Shown piece after piece: positions 18,712 to 28,413 of a stretch of DNA of 64,000 bases. Below the pieces are notes generated by a model. It was not told the DNA's origin, ran no database searches, and saw only the letters and a list, made by a program, of their open reading frames with translations. Source of the stretch: Deltaproteobacteria bacterium (GTDB lineage Bacteria; Bdellovibrionota_C; UBA2361; SZUA-149; JAITKM01); the NCBI GenBank assembly GCA_031278395.1, contig JAITKM010000007.1, forward strand, positions 124,001-188,000. The letters run 5' to 3'. A program made the translations under genes and the position numbers. Every line of letters begins with the position of its first letter. Position 1 is the first letter of the stretch.

Positions 18712-19157
18712 TTAGCCTCCATAAATAATATTTCTAAAATCTTTTGGGCTTAAATTAAAATTCAATTTAAGAAATCCGTAGCCCAAACAGGTATCCACCT
18801 ATGTCTCCATAGCAACTTCGCTGCCATAGAAAACAGTGTCGCACTGCTTGCCAAAAATTAATAAAAAATACAATAGATTATTTTTAGATATAAAAAACAA
18901 TAATATTAAGCGGTTAGAAATTTATTTATGATTATAATCAATCGTTATTGTATTAAGAAACTATTTAATTGATAAATTGTTTATTGCAAAAACATCTTGC
19001 CAAACCCTAATTTTTTACCTATAGGCTACGCGCTTAGCATGCCGATCTATAAATATTAACTTGAAAAATTCCCTCAAAATAGAGAGAATTCACACTAATT
19101 CTCTCTACTTTGAGGGAATTTGCCTAGCCCCCACTAATTCGCAAAAAACAAATACAA
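18712..19157. other. Divergent intergenic region acpP-argS
   Basis: These 446 AT-rich bases separate the two divergent genes and should hold both promoters. The only clear structure is the 24-base-arm palindrome at 19067-19120. No RNA gene or riboswitch fold was recognised. Confidence 0.4.
19067..19120. repeat. Long palindrome upstream of argS
   Basis: Arms 19067-19090 and 19097-19120 match at 23 of 24 positions with a 6-base loop (cacact). The stem is made of a CCTC/GAGG block and a GAGAGAATT block. It lies 37 bases before argS. It has no U-tract on either strand, so it is not a classical terminator. It may be an mRNA leader stem or a small mobile palindromic element. Confidence 0.7.
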
Positions 19158-20846
19158 ATGAAAAAATATATCGCTTCAATTATAAAAGAAAAGCTTAAAC
19201 ATCTCGTCGTGGATATCAGCGAAGAAGAAATTTTGTATAAGATAGAAATACCATCTAATAAAAAATTTGGTGATTTCGCATTCCCTTGTTTTATAATTTC
19301 TAAAAAAATATCTGTTAATCCAAATTCTGCGGCACTTCAATTAGAAGAATTATTAATTAACAATGAAGAATTTGAAAAAATAGAAGTAGTAGGAGGATAC
19401 ATAAATTTTACTATTAATAAAGTTAATTTTGCTAAGAAAAAATTGGCAGATATTTTAAATCCAAACTTTAAAAAAGTTATAAATTCCCAAAAAAAAATAT
19501 TAATTGAATTTCCTTCTCCTAATACTAATAAACCTTTACATCTTGGACACTTAAGAAACATAACAATTGGAGAATCAATTGCCAGAATATTAGAAAGCGT
19601 TGGTAATGAAGTTGTTAGAGTTAATTTATATAACGACCGTGGGATTCACATTTGTAAATCCATGTTAGCTTATCAAAAATTTGGCGAGGACAAAGAACCA
19701 GATAAAAAATCAGATCACTTTGTCGGCGATTATTATGTCCTCTTTGGCAAATTAGCTAAGGAAGACGATAGCTATAACCAGAAAGCGCAAGAAATGCTTG
19801 TGCAATGGGAAAATGGTAATCCGGAAATAATTTCACTATGGGAAAAAATGAATCACTGGGCATTTAAAGGTTTTGAACAAACCTTCGCAATGCTTGGTAT
19901 TAAATACGACAAATATTATTATGAAAGCAAAATATATAAAGATGGCAAAAATATTGTATTAGACGGTTTAAAGTCTGGCATCTTTTCAAAAAGAAACGAT
20001 GGCGCTGTAATAATAGATTTAACCAACGAAGGGCTTGATAAAAAAGTCTTGCTAAGACCAGACGGCACAACAGTTTATATGACTCAAGATTTATATTTGG
20101 CAAAATTAAAGGACGAAGATTTTAACGCTGATAATTCAATATACATTGTCGGCAATGAACAAGATTATCATTTTAACGCGCTGTTTATTATCTTAAAAAA
20201 AATAGGATTCCAAAAACAGTTAATGCATTTATCATATGGAATGGTAGAGCTGCCAGAAGGACGGATGAAGTCTCGTGAGGGAACAGTCGTCGATGCTGAT
20301 GATTTTATAGAAATGGTTAAGCAATTAGCCAAAGCTGAAATAGTTAAGCGCTATAACAACATTTCCGAAGATGAGCTAGAAAACAAAAGTTTAACAATAA
20401 CCCTAGCGGCAATTAAATACAGTTTATTAAAGACAGGTATATTTAAAAACATGATTTTTAACCCAAAAGAAGCGCTTAGTTTTGACGGTGATACCGGCTC
20501 TTACCTTCTTTATTCTTATGCGCGTGCTTTTTCCATATTAGGCAAAATTAACGCTGAGTTAGAAAAAGACGGAGAGGTTAAAGAAATAAATGAGTTTGAA
20601 TATGAATTAATAAAACAACTTAGTAATTATCAAGATGTATTAAAAAAATCAGCCGACGAATTAAACCCTTCTATTATTGCCCATTATGCATATGACTTAG
20701 CCAGCGCATTTAATGAGTTTTATCATACTTGCCCTGTCCTTAAGACAGAACAAGCGTTTGTTAGAATTTCGCTTGTAAAAGCATATGTGAATATTTTCAA
20801 ACATATCCTAAGTTTATTAGGGATAGACGTGTTAGAAAAAATGTAG
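19158..20846 (+). CDS. argS: Arginyl-tRNA synthetase
   Basis: This class I enzyme charges tRNA-Arg. The 562-residue protein has an N-terminal additional domain, the HIGH-like motif in PSPNTNKPLHLGHLRNITIG, VNLYNDRGIHICKSMLAY, the KMSKS-equivalent MKSREGTVVDADDF, and a C-terminal DALR anticodon-binding domain (SFDGDTGSYLLYSYARAFSI to the end). Length is typical. It is preceded by the palindrome at 19067. Confidence 0.97.
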   Translation: MKKYIASIIKEKLKHLVVDISEEEILYKIEIPSNKKFGDFAFPCFIISKKISVNPNSAALQLEELLINNEEFEKIEVVGGYINFTINKVNFAKKKLADILNPNFKKVINSQKKILIEFPSPNTNKPLHLGHLRNITIGESIARILESVGNEVVRVNLYNDRGIHICKSMLAYQKFGEDKEPDKKSDHFVGDYYVLFGKLAKEDDSYNQKAQEMLVQWENGNPEIISLWEKMNHWAFKGFEQTFAMLGIKYDKYYYESKIYKDGKNIVLDGLKSGIFSKRNDGAVIIDLTNEGLDKKVLLRPDGTTVYMTQDLYLAKLKDEDFNADNSIYIVGNEQDYHFNALFIILKKIGFQKQLMHLSYGMVELPEGRMKSREGTVVDADDFIEMVKQLAKAEIVKRYNNISEDELENKSLTITLAAIKYSLLKTGIFKNMIFNPKEALSFDGDTGSYLLYSYARAFSILGKINAELEKDGEVKEINEFEYELIKQLSNYQDVLKKSADELNPSIIAHYAYDLASAFNEFYHTCPVLKTEQAFVRISLVKAYVNIFKHILSLLGIDVLEKM

Positions 20847-21033
20847 AAAATTTAGAGTATCAGATAAGGGAGATTTGCATACGTCTTTTTAAAAAAATAA
20901 CACTCTTCAGTTCTTGACGGATTATTATTTCATATTGTAGTAGTCCAGAACTGGCAATTGAACGAATTAACAATCACAGAGTTGATTGCCAAAAAGAGTT
21001 AAACGTGTATTTGGCGCAGCATATTGTTGCTCC

Positions 21034-21885
21034 ATGGCACGAAAATCTTTAAAAATACAAGGATACTTACGCACTCATCATCCCCCCATTAGATGCTTTG
21101 AAAAATTAAAAAGAATGCGGCAAATACCATTAAAACACTTCACTGAACGTAGCGCAAAAATTGAGCTACTGGTTTTACATTCAACAGCTTATAATTTACA
21201 GCAAGCCTTAAAAATATATGACGAGCAGGCAGTCGCGCCACATTATATAATTGACTTCAATGGCGAGATAATTCAGTGTGTTGCAGAACAATATCGAGCT
21301 AAGCATGCGGGGCGACCTGATGCGCCGCAGTTTTGGCGGGGCATTGACACTGACCTTAATTCACACTCTATCGGGATTGAAATTCTCAATCCAACGCTTG
21401 GGCAAAGTGAATTTGAGGAAGCTCAAATTTTGGCAACCATCAGTCTTTGCCAAAAAATCATTGCTAAATACGAGATTCAACCCCAAAATGTAATTGGACA
21501 TTCAGATCTAACACCAACATGCAAGCCTGATCCGGGTCATTGTTTTCCCTGGCAACGGCTTGCCCAAAATAACATCGGTTTATGGTTTGAGATTAATCAG
21601 CGTTTAGACGGAGGCAGTAGCTTTTCTGAAATAAAACGTTTTTTAAAATTGATAGGTTATGACACCAGAAGCGCTGAAATTATTAAAGCTTCAAGTTATG
21701 CTTTTTGTCGTCATTTTTTACCTCAATTTGTTACCCAAGTTCAGGATATAGAACAGCTACTCACCAAAGTTTATCCTGATAACTGTAGTTTTATGCAAGA
21801 TGAAGTATTTATTAAAACCTTACAAGCTGTGGCGTGGAGTAGCCTCAATCATTGTAATAGCACCTCTACTTTGACATCCCCCTAG
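21034..21885 (+). CDS. N-acetylmuramoyl-L-alanine amidase (AmpD/Amidase_2 family)
   Basis: The zinc enzyme cleaves the MurNAc-L-Ala bond of peptidoglycan or anhydro-muropeptides. Motifs are LLVLHSTAYNLQQALKIYDE (first His ligand), APHYIIDFNGEIIQCV, AWRxG-like KHAGRPDAPQFWRGIDTDLN, SIGIEILNP and VIGHSDLTPTCKPDPGHCFPW (second His and the Asp/Lys catalytic set). The open frame extends back to a TTG at 20986. ATG 21034 is used here, but ATG 21115 (MRQIPLKHFTERSAK) fits the family N-terminus even better. No signal peptide, so probably cytoplasmic muropeptide recycling. Confidence 0.85.
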   Translation: MARKSLKIQGYLRTHHPPIRCFEKLKRMRQIPLKHFTERSAKIELLVLHSTAYNLQQALKIYDEQAVAPHYIIDFNGEIIQCVAEQYRAKHAGRPDAPQFWRGIDTDLNSHSIGIEILNPTLGQSEFEEAQILATISLCQKIIAKYEIQPQNVIGHSDLTPTCKPDPGHCFPWQRLAQNNIGLWFEINQRLDGGSSFSEIKRFLKLIGYDTRSAEIIKASSYAFCRHFLPQFVTQVQDIEQLLTKVYPDNCSFMQDEVFIKTLQAVAWSSLNHCNSTSTLTSP

Positions 21886-21954
21886 AAACCCAATATAGGG
21901 AGGTAAACTTGCGCTCCACCTATTAACAACAATTTATATTAAAAAATAAATTCT

Positions 21955-24015
21955 ATGAATCCAGAGCTTAAACAATTAACCCTCGTTTCTAATACCATTG
22001 CGATACTTGCAGCTGATATGGTTGAAAAAGCTAATTCTGGTCATCCTGGTATGCCAATGGGCATGGCTGATATTGCAGCTGTGTTGTGGCTAAAACATCT
22101 CAACTTTAACCCTAAACAGCCCAGCTGGATTAATCGCGATCGCTTTGTTTTATCCAACGGTCATGGCTCAGCTCTACTTTACTCCATGTTGCACCTCTCT
22201 GGCTATGAGATGTCCATTGAGGACCTAAAATGTTTCAGACAACTTGGCAGTAAAACTCCAGGACATCCAGAAATCAGCACAGTTGGCGTTGAAGCTACCA
22301 CTGGTCCTCTGGGGCAAGGACTGGCAAATGCTGTGGGTCTAGCCTTGGGACAAAAAATTATGGCTGAACGCTATGATTGCAGGACAAGCCAAAACAATGC
22401 AGCAGGTAGTATTTTTAACCATAAAGTTTTTTGTGTTGTTGGAGATGGTTGCCTTATGGAAGGTATTACTTCTGAAGCAAGTTCTTTAGCCGGGCATTTA
22501 AAACTAAATAATTTAATTGTCTTATATGATGATAATCACATTAGTATAGCGGGCGATACCAAACTGACTTTTACAGAAGATGTTTGCCAACGTTATGCGG
22601 CTTACGGGTGGTCTGTGCAAACTTGCGACGGGCATAATTTTGCTGAAATTGATCAAGCCTTGAGTCGAGCTAAAGAGGAAAAATCGTGCCCCACATTAAT
22701 TGCGTTTAAAACCACCATTGGCAAAGGTAGCCCTAACAAAGCTAATAACGCACAAGTTCATGGCTCACCACTGGGCAAAGACGAATTAGAAAAAACCAAA
22801 AAAGCTTTATGCCTGCCCGACGATTTAAGTTTTTATGTTCCACCACAGGTGCATGAGCTTTTTGCTAAACGCCAAGAGGAATTACTAAAAAATTATCAAG
22901 CTTGGGAAAAACTTTACACCGAGTGGCAAGACAATAATCCAGATTTGGCAGCAGGTTTAAAGGCACAATTAGAGCTTGCAGAAGACGGCAACCTAGAAAA
23001 AAATTTAGTAGAACAAGCTCAAAAGTTTAACCAGGCAGAGTCGAGCAGAAAAATTTCTGAAGCTATGTTACAAATTATTGCGGAACACTTGCCAGCTTTG
23101 ATTGGTGGTTCAGCTGATCTTGATCCTTCTACTTTGACTTATTTAAAAAATTATCCTGATATTCAGGCCGGTCAATATAATGGTAAAAATATTCGCTATG
23201 GTGTGCGCGAACACGCTATGGGAGCCATAGTTAATGGGCTTAGTTATTATGGCGGTTTTTTACCTTACGGTTCAACCTTTTTAGCCTTTGCGGATTATCT
23301 ACGTCCTGCAATTCGGGTAGCCGCCTTGTCTGACTTAGCGTCGTTATTTATTTTCACTCACGATAGCGTTTTACTGGGCGAAGACGGACCAACGCATCAG
23401 CCAATTGAACAGCTAGCGTCGTTGCGCATTATTCCTAATCTGCAGGTTTTTAGACCAGCAGACGCATTGGAAACAGCAATTTGTTACAGCTTAGCAGTGC
23501 AAAACCATAACTCACCAAGTGTGATGATTTTAAGTCGGCAGGCTTTACCTGTAATTAGCCGTTCTGAAAATTTTAATCCAGAGGAAATAAAAAAAGGCGC
23601 TTATATTGTAAGCCAATTCAAAGAGGGGGGACATCGTTGCGCAGCTACAACAAGTCAACTGACAGAGGAAATAATTTTAGTAGCTACAGGTTCTGAGGTA
23701 GCGTTAGCGCTAGAAGTTGCTCAAAAAATAAATAATAAAAATGTGCGCGTAGTTTCTATGCCTTGTTATGAAATTTACAAACAACAGTCAGAAATTTTTA
23801 AGTCAGAGTTACTGCCCAAAACAGCTAAAATTGTAACTTTGGAAGCTGGCGTAACATTGGGATGGGCAGAGATGGTTGGAGGCGGCGCAAAAGATAGAAT
23901 TTTGAATATTGGTATTAATACTTTTGGGGCGTCAGCGCCGCAAGCTATCTTAGCCCGAAAATTTGGTTTTACGGCTGACGCAGTCTTAGCTAAAATTAAC
24001 AACTGGTTGCAGTAA
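21955..24015 (+). CDS. tkt: Transketolase
   Basis: This thiamine-diphosphate enzyme moves two-carbon units in the pentose phosphate pathway. The 686-residue protein has LSNGHGSALLYSMLHLSGY, the ThDP-binding VVGDGCLMEGITSEASSLAG with a later DDN, KTTIGKGSPNKANNAQVHGS, the catalytic region YGVREHAMGAIVNGLSYYGG, HDSVLLGEDGPTHQPIEQLA and a C-terminal domain with EEIILVATGSEVALALEVA. Full-length and intact. It follows the amidase gene by 69 bases. Confidence 0.97.
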   Translation: MNPELKQLTLVSNTIAILAADMVEKANSGHPGMPMGMADIAAVLWLKHLNFNPKQPSWINRDRFVLSNGHGSALLYSMLHLSGYEMSIEDLKCFRQLGSKTPGHPEISTVGVEATTGPLGQGLANAVGLALGQKIMAERYDCRTSQNNAAGSIFNHKVFCVVGDGCLMEGITSEASSLAGHLKLNNLIVLYDDNHISIAGDTKLTFTEDVCQRYAAYGWSVQTCDGHNFAEIDQALSRAKEEKSCPTLIAFKTTIGKGSPNKANNAQVHGSPLGKDELEKTKKALCLPDDLSFYVPPQVHELFAKRQEELLKNYQAWEKLYTEWQDNNPDLAAGLKAQLELAEDGNLEKNLVEQAQKFNQAESSRKISEAMLQIIAEHLPALIGGSADLDPSTLTYLKNYPDIQAGQYNGKNIRYGVREHAMGAIVNGLSYYGGFLPYGSTFLAFADYLRPAIRVAALSDLASLFIFTHDSVLLGEDGPTHQPIEQLASLRIIPNLQVFRPADALETAICYSLAVQNHNSPSVMILSRQALPVISRSENFNPEEIKKGAYIVSQFKEGGHRCAATTSQLTEEIILVATGSEVALALEVAQKINNKNVRVVSMPCYEIYKQQSEIFKSELLPKTAKIVTLEAGVTLGWAEMVGGGAKDRILNIGINTFGASAPQAILARKFGFTADAVLAKINNWLQ

Positions 24016-24198
24016 CTATTTAATAGCTATAAAATCTCGTATCCTGCGACTTCCCTTGCGGCAATATGATAACCAGAAATTTTTTAGATGTTGAGCGGTT
24101 GGCTGGAAAATTCTAATTAGGATTTGCCTATTTAGAATCGTCAAATTGTAGCAAACTAAATAGTTACATTGGTTATTGTAAAACTAACATTATTATTT

Positions 24199-24930
24199 AT
24201 GTTTTTATTTTTTGAAAAAATTCTAAACTTGCAAAACAGTAAATGTCCTAAATTTTTGGCACTAGCAGTAATTCAGATCACGTGGGGCGTAATTTTAACG
24301 GCAAAACGTCTGCAAAATTCTTGGGCAGCTAAAAAACTTCAGCCGCCGTTTCATAATTCTGAAATTGCCACACTCTGTCAGGCAATTACTAGTAACTATC
24401 CGTTTGTTAAGGTTTTAGAATTGGGCGTAAATTTGTATCCAACCTTTGATACGTTGAGTTCTTTATTACCTCAAGTGAAATTTGTTGCAGTAACTAACCA
24501 ATTAGAAAAACTTGTAATATTTCAAAGTTTATATCAAACCAGAACAAACGTAACAGTCTTAAGTTTAGAACTAAACCAGCTGACTGAATGTCAAGACTTA
24601 GACTTTGATATTGTCTATACTAGTAATGTTTTATCTTATTGCAATAAACAGTTAACAGTAGAAATAATTCGTGAATTGTTACGTGTTAGTAGAAGAAAAA
24701 TATTTTTGTTAGAATTACAAACGCCCAATCAATATAATGCAGAAACAAATTTTTATGATGTTGAAGGATCTGCTGCGCTTTTTGTGCGAGACTATGTTCA
24801 GCTGACAAAAAATGTCGCTACCCTCATGAATATCCAAATTGACGTTACTTATTCAAAAATCAAACACCCACTCTGGACTAACAAATACTGGAAAAATTAC
24901 GGCAGCCTGATTGAAATTGAGAAAAAGTAA
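24199..24930 (+). CDS. SAM-methyltransferase-like protein
   Basis: The 243-residue protein (from ATG 24199; the frame extends to a TTG at 24169) has a Rossmann pattern: VKVLELGVNLYPTFDTLSSL as motif I, VKFVAVTNQLEKLV, then DFDIVYTSNVLSYCNKQLTV and ELLRVSRRKIFLLELQTP. The strand order fits a class I SAM-dependent methyltransferase, but motif I lacks the usual GxGxG, so SAM binding is doubtful. A hydrophobic stretch at the N-terminus (FLALAVIQITWGVIL) may associate with membrane. Substrate unknown. Confidence 0.5.
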   Translation: MFLFFEKILNLQNSKCPKFLALAVIQITWGVILTAKRLQNSWAAKKLQPPFHNSEIATLCQAITSNYPFVKVLELGVNLYPTFDTLSSLLPQVKFVAVTNQLEKLVIFQSLYQTRTNVTVLSLELNQLTECQDLDFDIVYTSNVLSYCNKQLTVEIIRELLRVSRRKIFLLELQTPNQYNAETNFYDVEGSAALFVRDYVQLTKNVATLMNIQIDVTYSKIKHPLWTNKYWKNYGSLIEIEKK

Positions 24931-25250
24931 TTGAACAAATTATCTATAGAAAGCGCCGTGGAGGAATATAACAAAAAACTCTCTGTGTCCTCGTGGTTTT
25001 ATTTCCCAAGGTTGGGTTAGGGCTGTGGGCTATTAAATTCCAAGCAGGTGATAACTTGCAAATAGTGGTAGGAGATGGCTTTTACCTTCCCGCAAAAAAT
25101 ATTTGGGTTATCCTGAAATTCCGTAAAATCCATTAAATAAAAAAAGTTGTGGATGTTTTTTTAAAAAAAACCTAAAAGCAAAACCATTATTTAAAACAAA
25201 GTAATAAATAATGGTTTGCTTAAAGTTTCCCTGAATCTTACGTGCCGCCT
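24931..25250. other. Intergenic region with no recognised feature
   Basis: These 320 bases lie between the convergent methyltransferase-like gene and the acidic small-protein gene. A basic minus-strand frame (25108-25362) runs through part of it but overlaps the acidic gene in another frame and looks spurious. No terminator or RNA gene was recognised. Confidence 0.3.
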
Positions 25251-25694
25251 TTAATACGTAACCGCGTAAAACTCTTCTTCCTCTCGAAGAAAGGCGTTTA
25301 ATGACATAGACCTTATTTCCTCTTCGATTGTTAGCTCTTGCAATTCTGGTAGATCTAAACATTCATCAAAATTGTCATCAAAATCCTTACCAAGATAAAA
25401 AATTTCCTCTACTACTTCCTCATAATTAAGTGATGAGGAAGTAACGTTTGAGTTACCTTCTTCTTGATCGCATTCTTCTCCTTCTTCCTTAGGCTTAGGT
25501 GACCCTAAACCTTTCCAAAGTTCTTCTTCTGGATCACAATCGTCATCAAAATCTTCATTGTTCCAGTTTTCCTCTTCTCTGCGAGTTATTTCAAACTCTA
25601 TAAGAAGATTTCTAACAATATGGGAAGGCAAGGCCTCTAGTTCTTTTTGCCAATTATCTTTGGCAAAATTCACGACACTCTTTGTCGCAGTCAT
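25251..25694 (-). CDS. Highly acidic hypothetical protein near the replication module
   Basis: This 147-residue protein is not recognised. It is strongly acidic, with runs such as WNNEDFDDDCDPEEELWKGL and VVEEIFYLGKDFDD. A short amphipathic N-terminal helix (VNFAKDNWQKELEALPSHIV) precedes the acidic part. The ATG at 25694 has a good ribosome site on its strand (aaaggagtacgtaatg). Acidic small proteins can be DNA mimics or chaperone-like partners, but that is speculation. It lies downstream of a terminator-like hairpin that separates it from the basic gene. Confidence 0.55.
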   Translation of the reverse strand: MTATKSVVNFAKDNWQKELEALPSHIVRNLLIEFEITRREEENWNNEDFDDDCDPEEELWKGLGSPKPKEEGEECDQEEGNSNVTSSSLNYEEVVEEIFYLGKDFDDNFDECLDLPELQELTIEEEIRSMSLNAFLREEEEFYAVTY

Positions 25695-26048
25695 TACGTA
25701 CTCCTTTGGATTTTAATCCGTTTGGGGGTTGAAAAAAATTAACGCTAAACCTAGTGCTTAGCGTTTAAACCGTGGTAAAAACATCCACAATTCATTTTTA
25801 CTTGTCATAAAGACTTTTTTTAATAAAAATCAATTTTAGACATTTTCACAAAATTAAAAAATGGAAAAGCAAGCGCTACAAAAACCTTCTTCAAAAAAAT
25901 TCAACTGTATGGAGAGATCGGAAAATAGAAAAAAAAAACAGAGAATAGTCTTCTTAGATTTTAGCTCTTCAAAAACTATTCCCTGAATTAATTATTGGGG
26001 AATTTTACATCCTTGTGAGTCTTATAAACTAAGACCCTACAGTGGTGG
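25695..26048. other. AT-rich intergenic region containing a minus-strand terminator
   Basis: This 354-base gap separates two minus-strand small genes. It holds the hairpin at 25732-25765 and A/T-rich filler. An inverted pair agtcttataa (about 26021) and ttataagact (about 26054) brackets the end of the basic gene. Confidence 0.35.
25732..25765 (-). terminator. Probable terminator for the minus-strand transcript from the rep side
   Basis: Arms aacgctaa (25741-25748) and ttagcgtt (25758-25765) form a perfect 8-bp stem. Read on the minus strand, the stem is followed by a T-rich run (ttttttt). It would end transcripts coming from the basic gene at 26049-26354. Confidence 0.65.
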
Positions 26049-26354
26049 TTATAAGACTTCTAGGGGGGGAGGATTAACTGAAATATAAGAGTTTTCTTTC
26101 TCTCTTTTTTTCCGTCTTTTTTCGATATGAACCTTTAATGATTCGTAGCGTTTTTTTCTCTCCTTCTCAAACTTTTGAAAGGTAATAAACTTTATTTTTT
26201 CAGCAATTACCTTTTTTCGACTTTTTATTCGTTGATTACGACGCTTAAAGTCTCTGGTTCTCCCTTGTTTGGTCATCATCCCATCACTAACCATTAACAT
26301 CATGGTTAAATCCTCTACTCTCACATTGTTACTCTTTAAAATCTCGGAAAGCAC
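26049..26354 (-). CDS. Highly basic hypothetical protein near rep
   Basis: The 101-residue protein is not recognised. Residues 30-92 are rich in Lys and Arg (KRRNQRIKSRKKVIAEKIKF, EKRRKKREKENSY) and likely helical. The first 30 residues (LKSNNVRVEDLTMMLMVSDG) might form a small domain. A nucleic-acid-binding role is plausible from charge alone. It lies 317 bases downstream of rep on the same strand and is followed by a terminator-like hairpin. Confidence 0.5.
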   Translation of the reverse strand: MLSEILKSNNVRVEDLTMMLMVSDGMMTKQGRTRDFKRRNQRIKSRKKVIAEKIKFITFQKFEKERKKRYESLKVHIEKRRKKREKENSYISVNPPPLEVL

Positions 26355-26671
26355 TGTGCTTTTCCAAAAAAGAGCGTCGGTTGTACTATATACATCTCAC
26401 TAAGTCAATCAATTTTTATCATTTTTTGAAAAAAAATTTGAAATAAAAAACAAAACATAATAGTTGACGCTTGCCCATTTTTGAGACCTACAATTTGAAG
26501 CGTAGCTTTTTGGGTACGACTTTTAAAATGAATAGTATATGTTTAGACGTTACGCCTATAGTAGATCTTGAGTTATAAGGGAATTAAGGGAACTTAACAC
26601 TCCAAAAAATTTAGGTTAATTCGTAAAAATTCGTGGACAAAAAAATACTAATTTCTGTTTATCTTTGGTTT
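26355..26671. other. Intergenic region between the basic gene and rep
   Basis: These 317 AT-rich bases hold no open frame I would call. A small hairpin (ggaaagcac/gtgcttttcc, about 26347-26367) overlaps the start of the basic gene. A TTGACG/TACAAT pair on the plus strand near 26464-26494 has an overlong 19-base spacer. Confidence 0.3.
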
Positions 26672-28168
26672 TTACAAAACTTTTTGCCACTCCTCAAAAC
26701 TTAAAACCCCTGCCCTGCCAACTAACTCCTGTAAAACAATGCCCTCTTTGGCTTCAGCAAAGCCTCTCTCACTCAAACTATTCTTAATATATTTCAAGCT
26801 TGCCTCAGCTTTAATTTGGATTTCCAGTAAGTCAGCCTCACTAAGGTTTTTCCGATAAGCAAAAATCATGCGCTTTTTATATTGCTCATATGCAGAGCGT
26901 TTTAAAGTGCCATCTTCGATTTTTTTCTCAAAAATACTAGGCTGCACAGTTGCCTTAAAGGATAAATTGTCGCCAGGTAACTTAAAACTAGCGACATTCT
27001 GAACTGCCCGATATAAAAAACCAATTTTATTAGTTGGAGCTTTGGTACTCCCGCTTAGCACTAATTTGTCAAAATATTCTATAATTTGGCAAATTCTCTG
27101 TATTTCTTCAGTTGATTTACCAGCCAAAAGCCCTTTAACCTGTCCTAAATTTAAGCCTCGTTCAAGCAGTTTAGCTTGAACTGCGCCAAATTGAACTTCG
27201 GAGTTTGAGGTTTTAAATTGTTGCGGAGTTAGCGCGGGTTGGCTGCTTTTATTATCTCTCTCTGTTGCTATCCAGCCGAGTTTTTTTACAGTAGTTTCAG
27301 AATTTTTCGTCCAACTAATTAACACTTCTTCTCCATTATCGGAAAATTCATATGACTTTAGAAACCCCTTTTGAATTAACTCCTCACAAGCTGGCACAAG
27401 CTGCTGCTTAACAGAGGAAATATATTTATAGGTTCGAGAAAGTCCTAATTTCTCAAAAGCAAACATCATTAAAGGCTTCGTTATGGTTGAAGTATAATAA
27501 AAATGTTTATCAAGATAGCGATACAAACGCTTGGCAACAGCGCTAGCTAAAGAAGTGTATAAACTAAAATCTATGCTTTTAATATTGTTGGCTTTAAACG
27601 AGTTAAACATCTGCTCGCTCCACACAAAATGGCTATATTTATTAGTTGCGCCAGAAATATTTGTTTTGACTAATTTGTAAGAATCGATAATGCCAAAATT
27701 TTCTATTACTTGAAAAGTTCGCTCAGCATTGTTGTAAAAAGCGTTGGTTTTGATTTTAACGCCGCTTAACCTATCAAGAGATTTTTCTAATCTTTGATAA
27801 CTTCTACCTTCTGTAGTCCATTGCAAAATTTTTAACAGCTCGTATTGAGTAAAAGTTATTTTTCTTTCTTTGAAATCTGATTTTCGACTTAGACAAATCA
27901 GCCCTAAAATTACATCGTCATCTGTGCTGGTAGGTAGTCCAAATTTGTCAGTTCCAGTAATAATCCAGTTGCGCTTAATAAATTCGCCAGATTTTAGTTT
28001 TACCGTGTCATGAAATTCAAGAGTTTTAATATTCGGGTTTGTGCGTGTTGAAAGAACTGCTAAAGGAAATTCAGCTAAGTTCATTTCATCACGGGCAAAG
28101 TTAATTGCTGAAAGCTTATTTGTATCTTTATTTTCGCAGGTTTTTTCAGTTAAAGCTGTATTTATCAT
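26672..28168 (-). CDS. Replication initiator protein A (RPA/RepA family, plasmid type)
   Basis: The 498-residue protein matches the RPA-type plasmid initiator family. Motifs are DEMNLAEFPLAVLSTRT, KTLEFHDTV, WIITGTDKFGLPTSTDDDVI, FTQYELLKILQWTTEGRSYQ with RLEKSLDRLSGVKI, the FVWSEQMFNSFKANNIKSID segment, and AVAKRLYRYLDKHFYY followed by FEKLGLSRTYKY. These form the winged-helix DNA-binding core (about 25-290). The C-terminal 200 residues are helical and unassigned. It would bind iterons and open the origin. It is divergent from parA across an iteron-bearing gap, a standard plasmid layout, yet sits among housekeeping genes. Confidence 0.87.
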   Translation of the reverse strand: MINTALTEKTCENKDTNKLSAINFARDEMNLAEFPLAVLSTRTNPNIKTLEFHDTVKLKSGEFIKRNWIITGTDKFGLPTSTDDDVILGLICLSRKSDFKERKITFTQYELLKILQWTTEGRSYQRLEKSLDRLSGVKIKTNAFYNNAERTFQVIENFGIIDSYKLVKTNISGATNKYSHFVWSEQMFNSFKANNIKSIDFSLYTSLASAVAKRLYRYLDKHFYYTSTITKPLMMFAFEKLGLSRTYKYISSVKQQLVPACEELIQKGFLKSYEFSDNGEEVLISWTKNSETTVKKLGWIATERDNKSSQPALTPQQFKTSNSEVQFGAVQAKLLERGLNLGQVKGLLAGKSTEEIQRICQIIEYFDKLVLSGSTKAPTNKIGFLYRAVQNVASFKLPGDNLSFKATVQPSIFEKKIEDGTLKRSAYEQYKKRMIFAYRKNLSEADLLEIQIKAEASLKYIKNSLSERGFAEAKEGIVLQELVGRAGVLSFEEWQKVL

Positions 28169-28413
28169 GGCGGTTATTTGTAGTTGCTACTTATTATTTT
28201 AAAATAGTGACAAAAGCCTAAACAGGTTGTGTCTTTTATAGGTTTTAAATTAAAAATCAAGACATTACGAAAACAAAATTTAAATTATTTAAACCTACGA
28301 CGAAACGTTCTTTATAATAGTTTATGTAGTTTTAACAACGTAGTTATTTATACACGTTTTATTTGTCGTGAAGAAATAATCTTAATAAATTCAGTTAATT
28401 ATCTATTAAAACT

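Noticed and set aside
19067-19120. Palindrome as a Rho-independent terminator
   Set aside because: It lies upstream of argS in a divergent gap and has no U-tract on either strand.
25108-25362. Basic 84-codon minus-strand frame
   Set aside because: It overlaps the acidic gene in another frame and lacks a ribosome site. The acidic frame has a strong one.
26464-26494. TTGACG...TACAAT on the plus strand as a promoter for an antisense RNA controlling rep
   Set aside because: The spacer is 19 bases, and no terminator or structured RNA was identified downstream.
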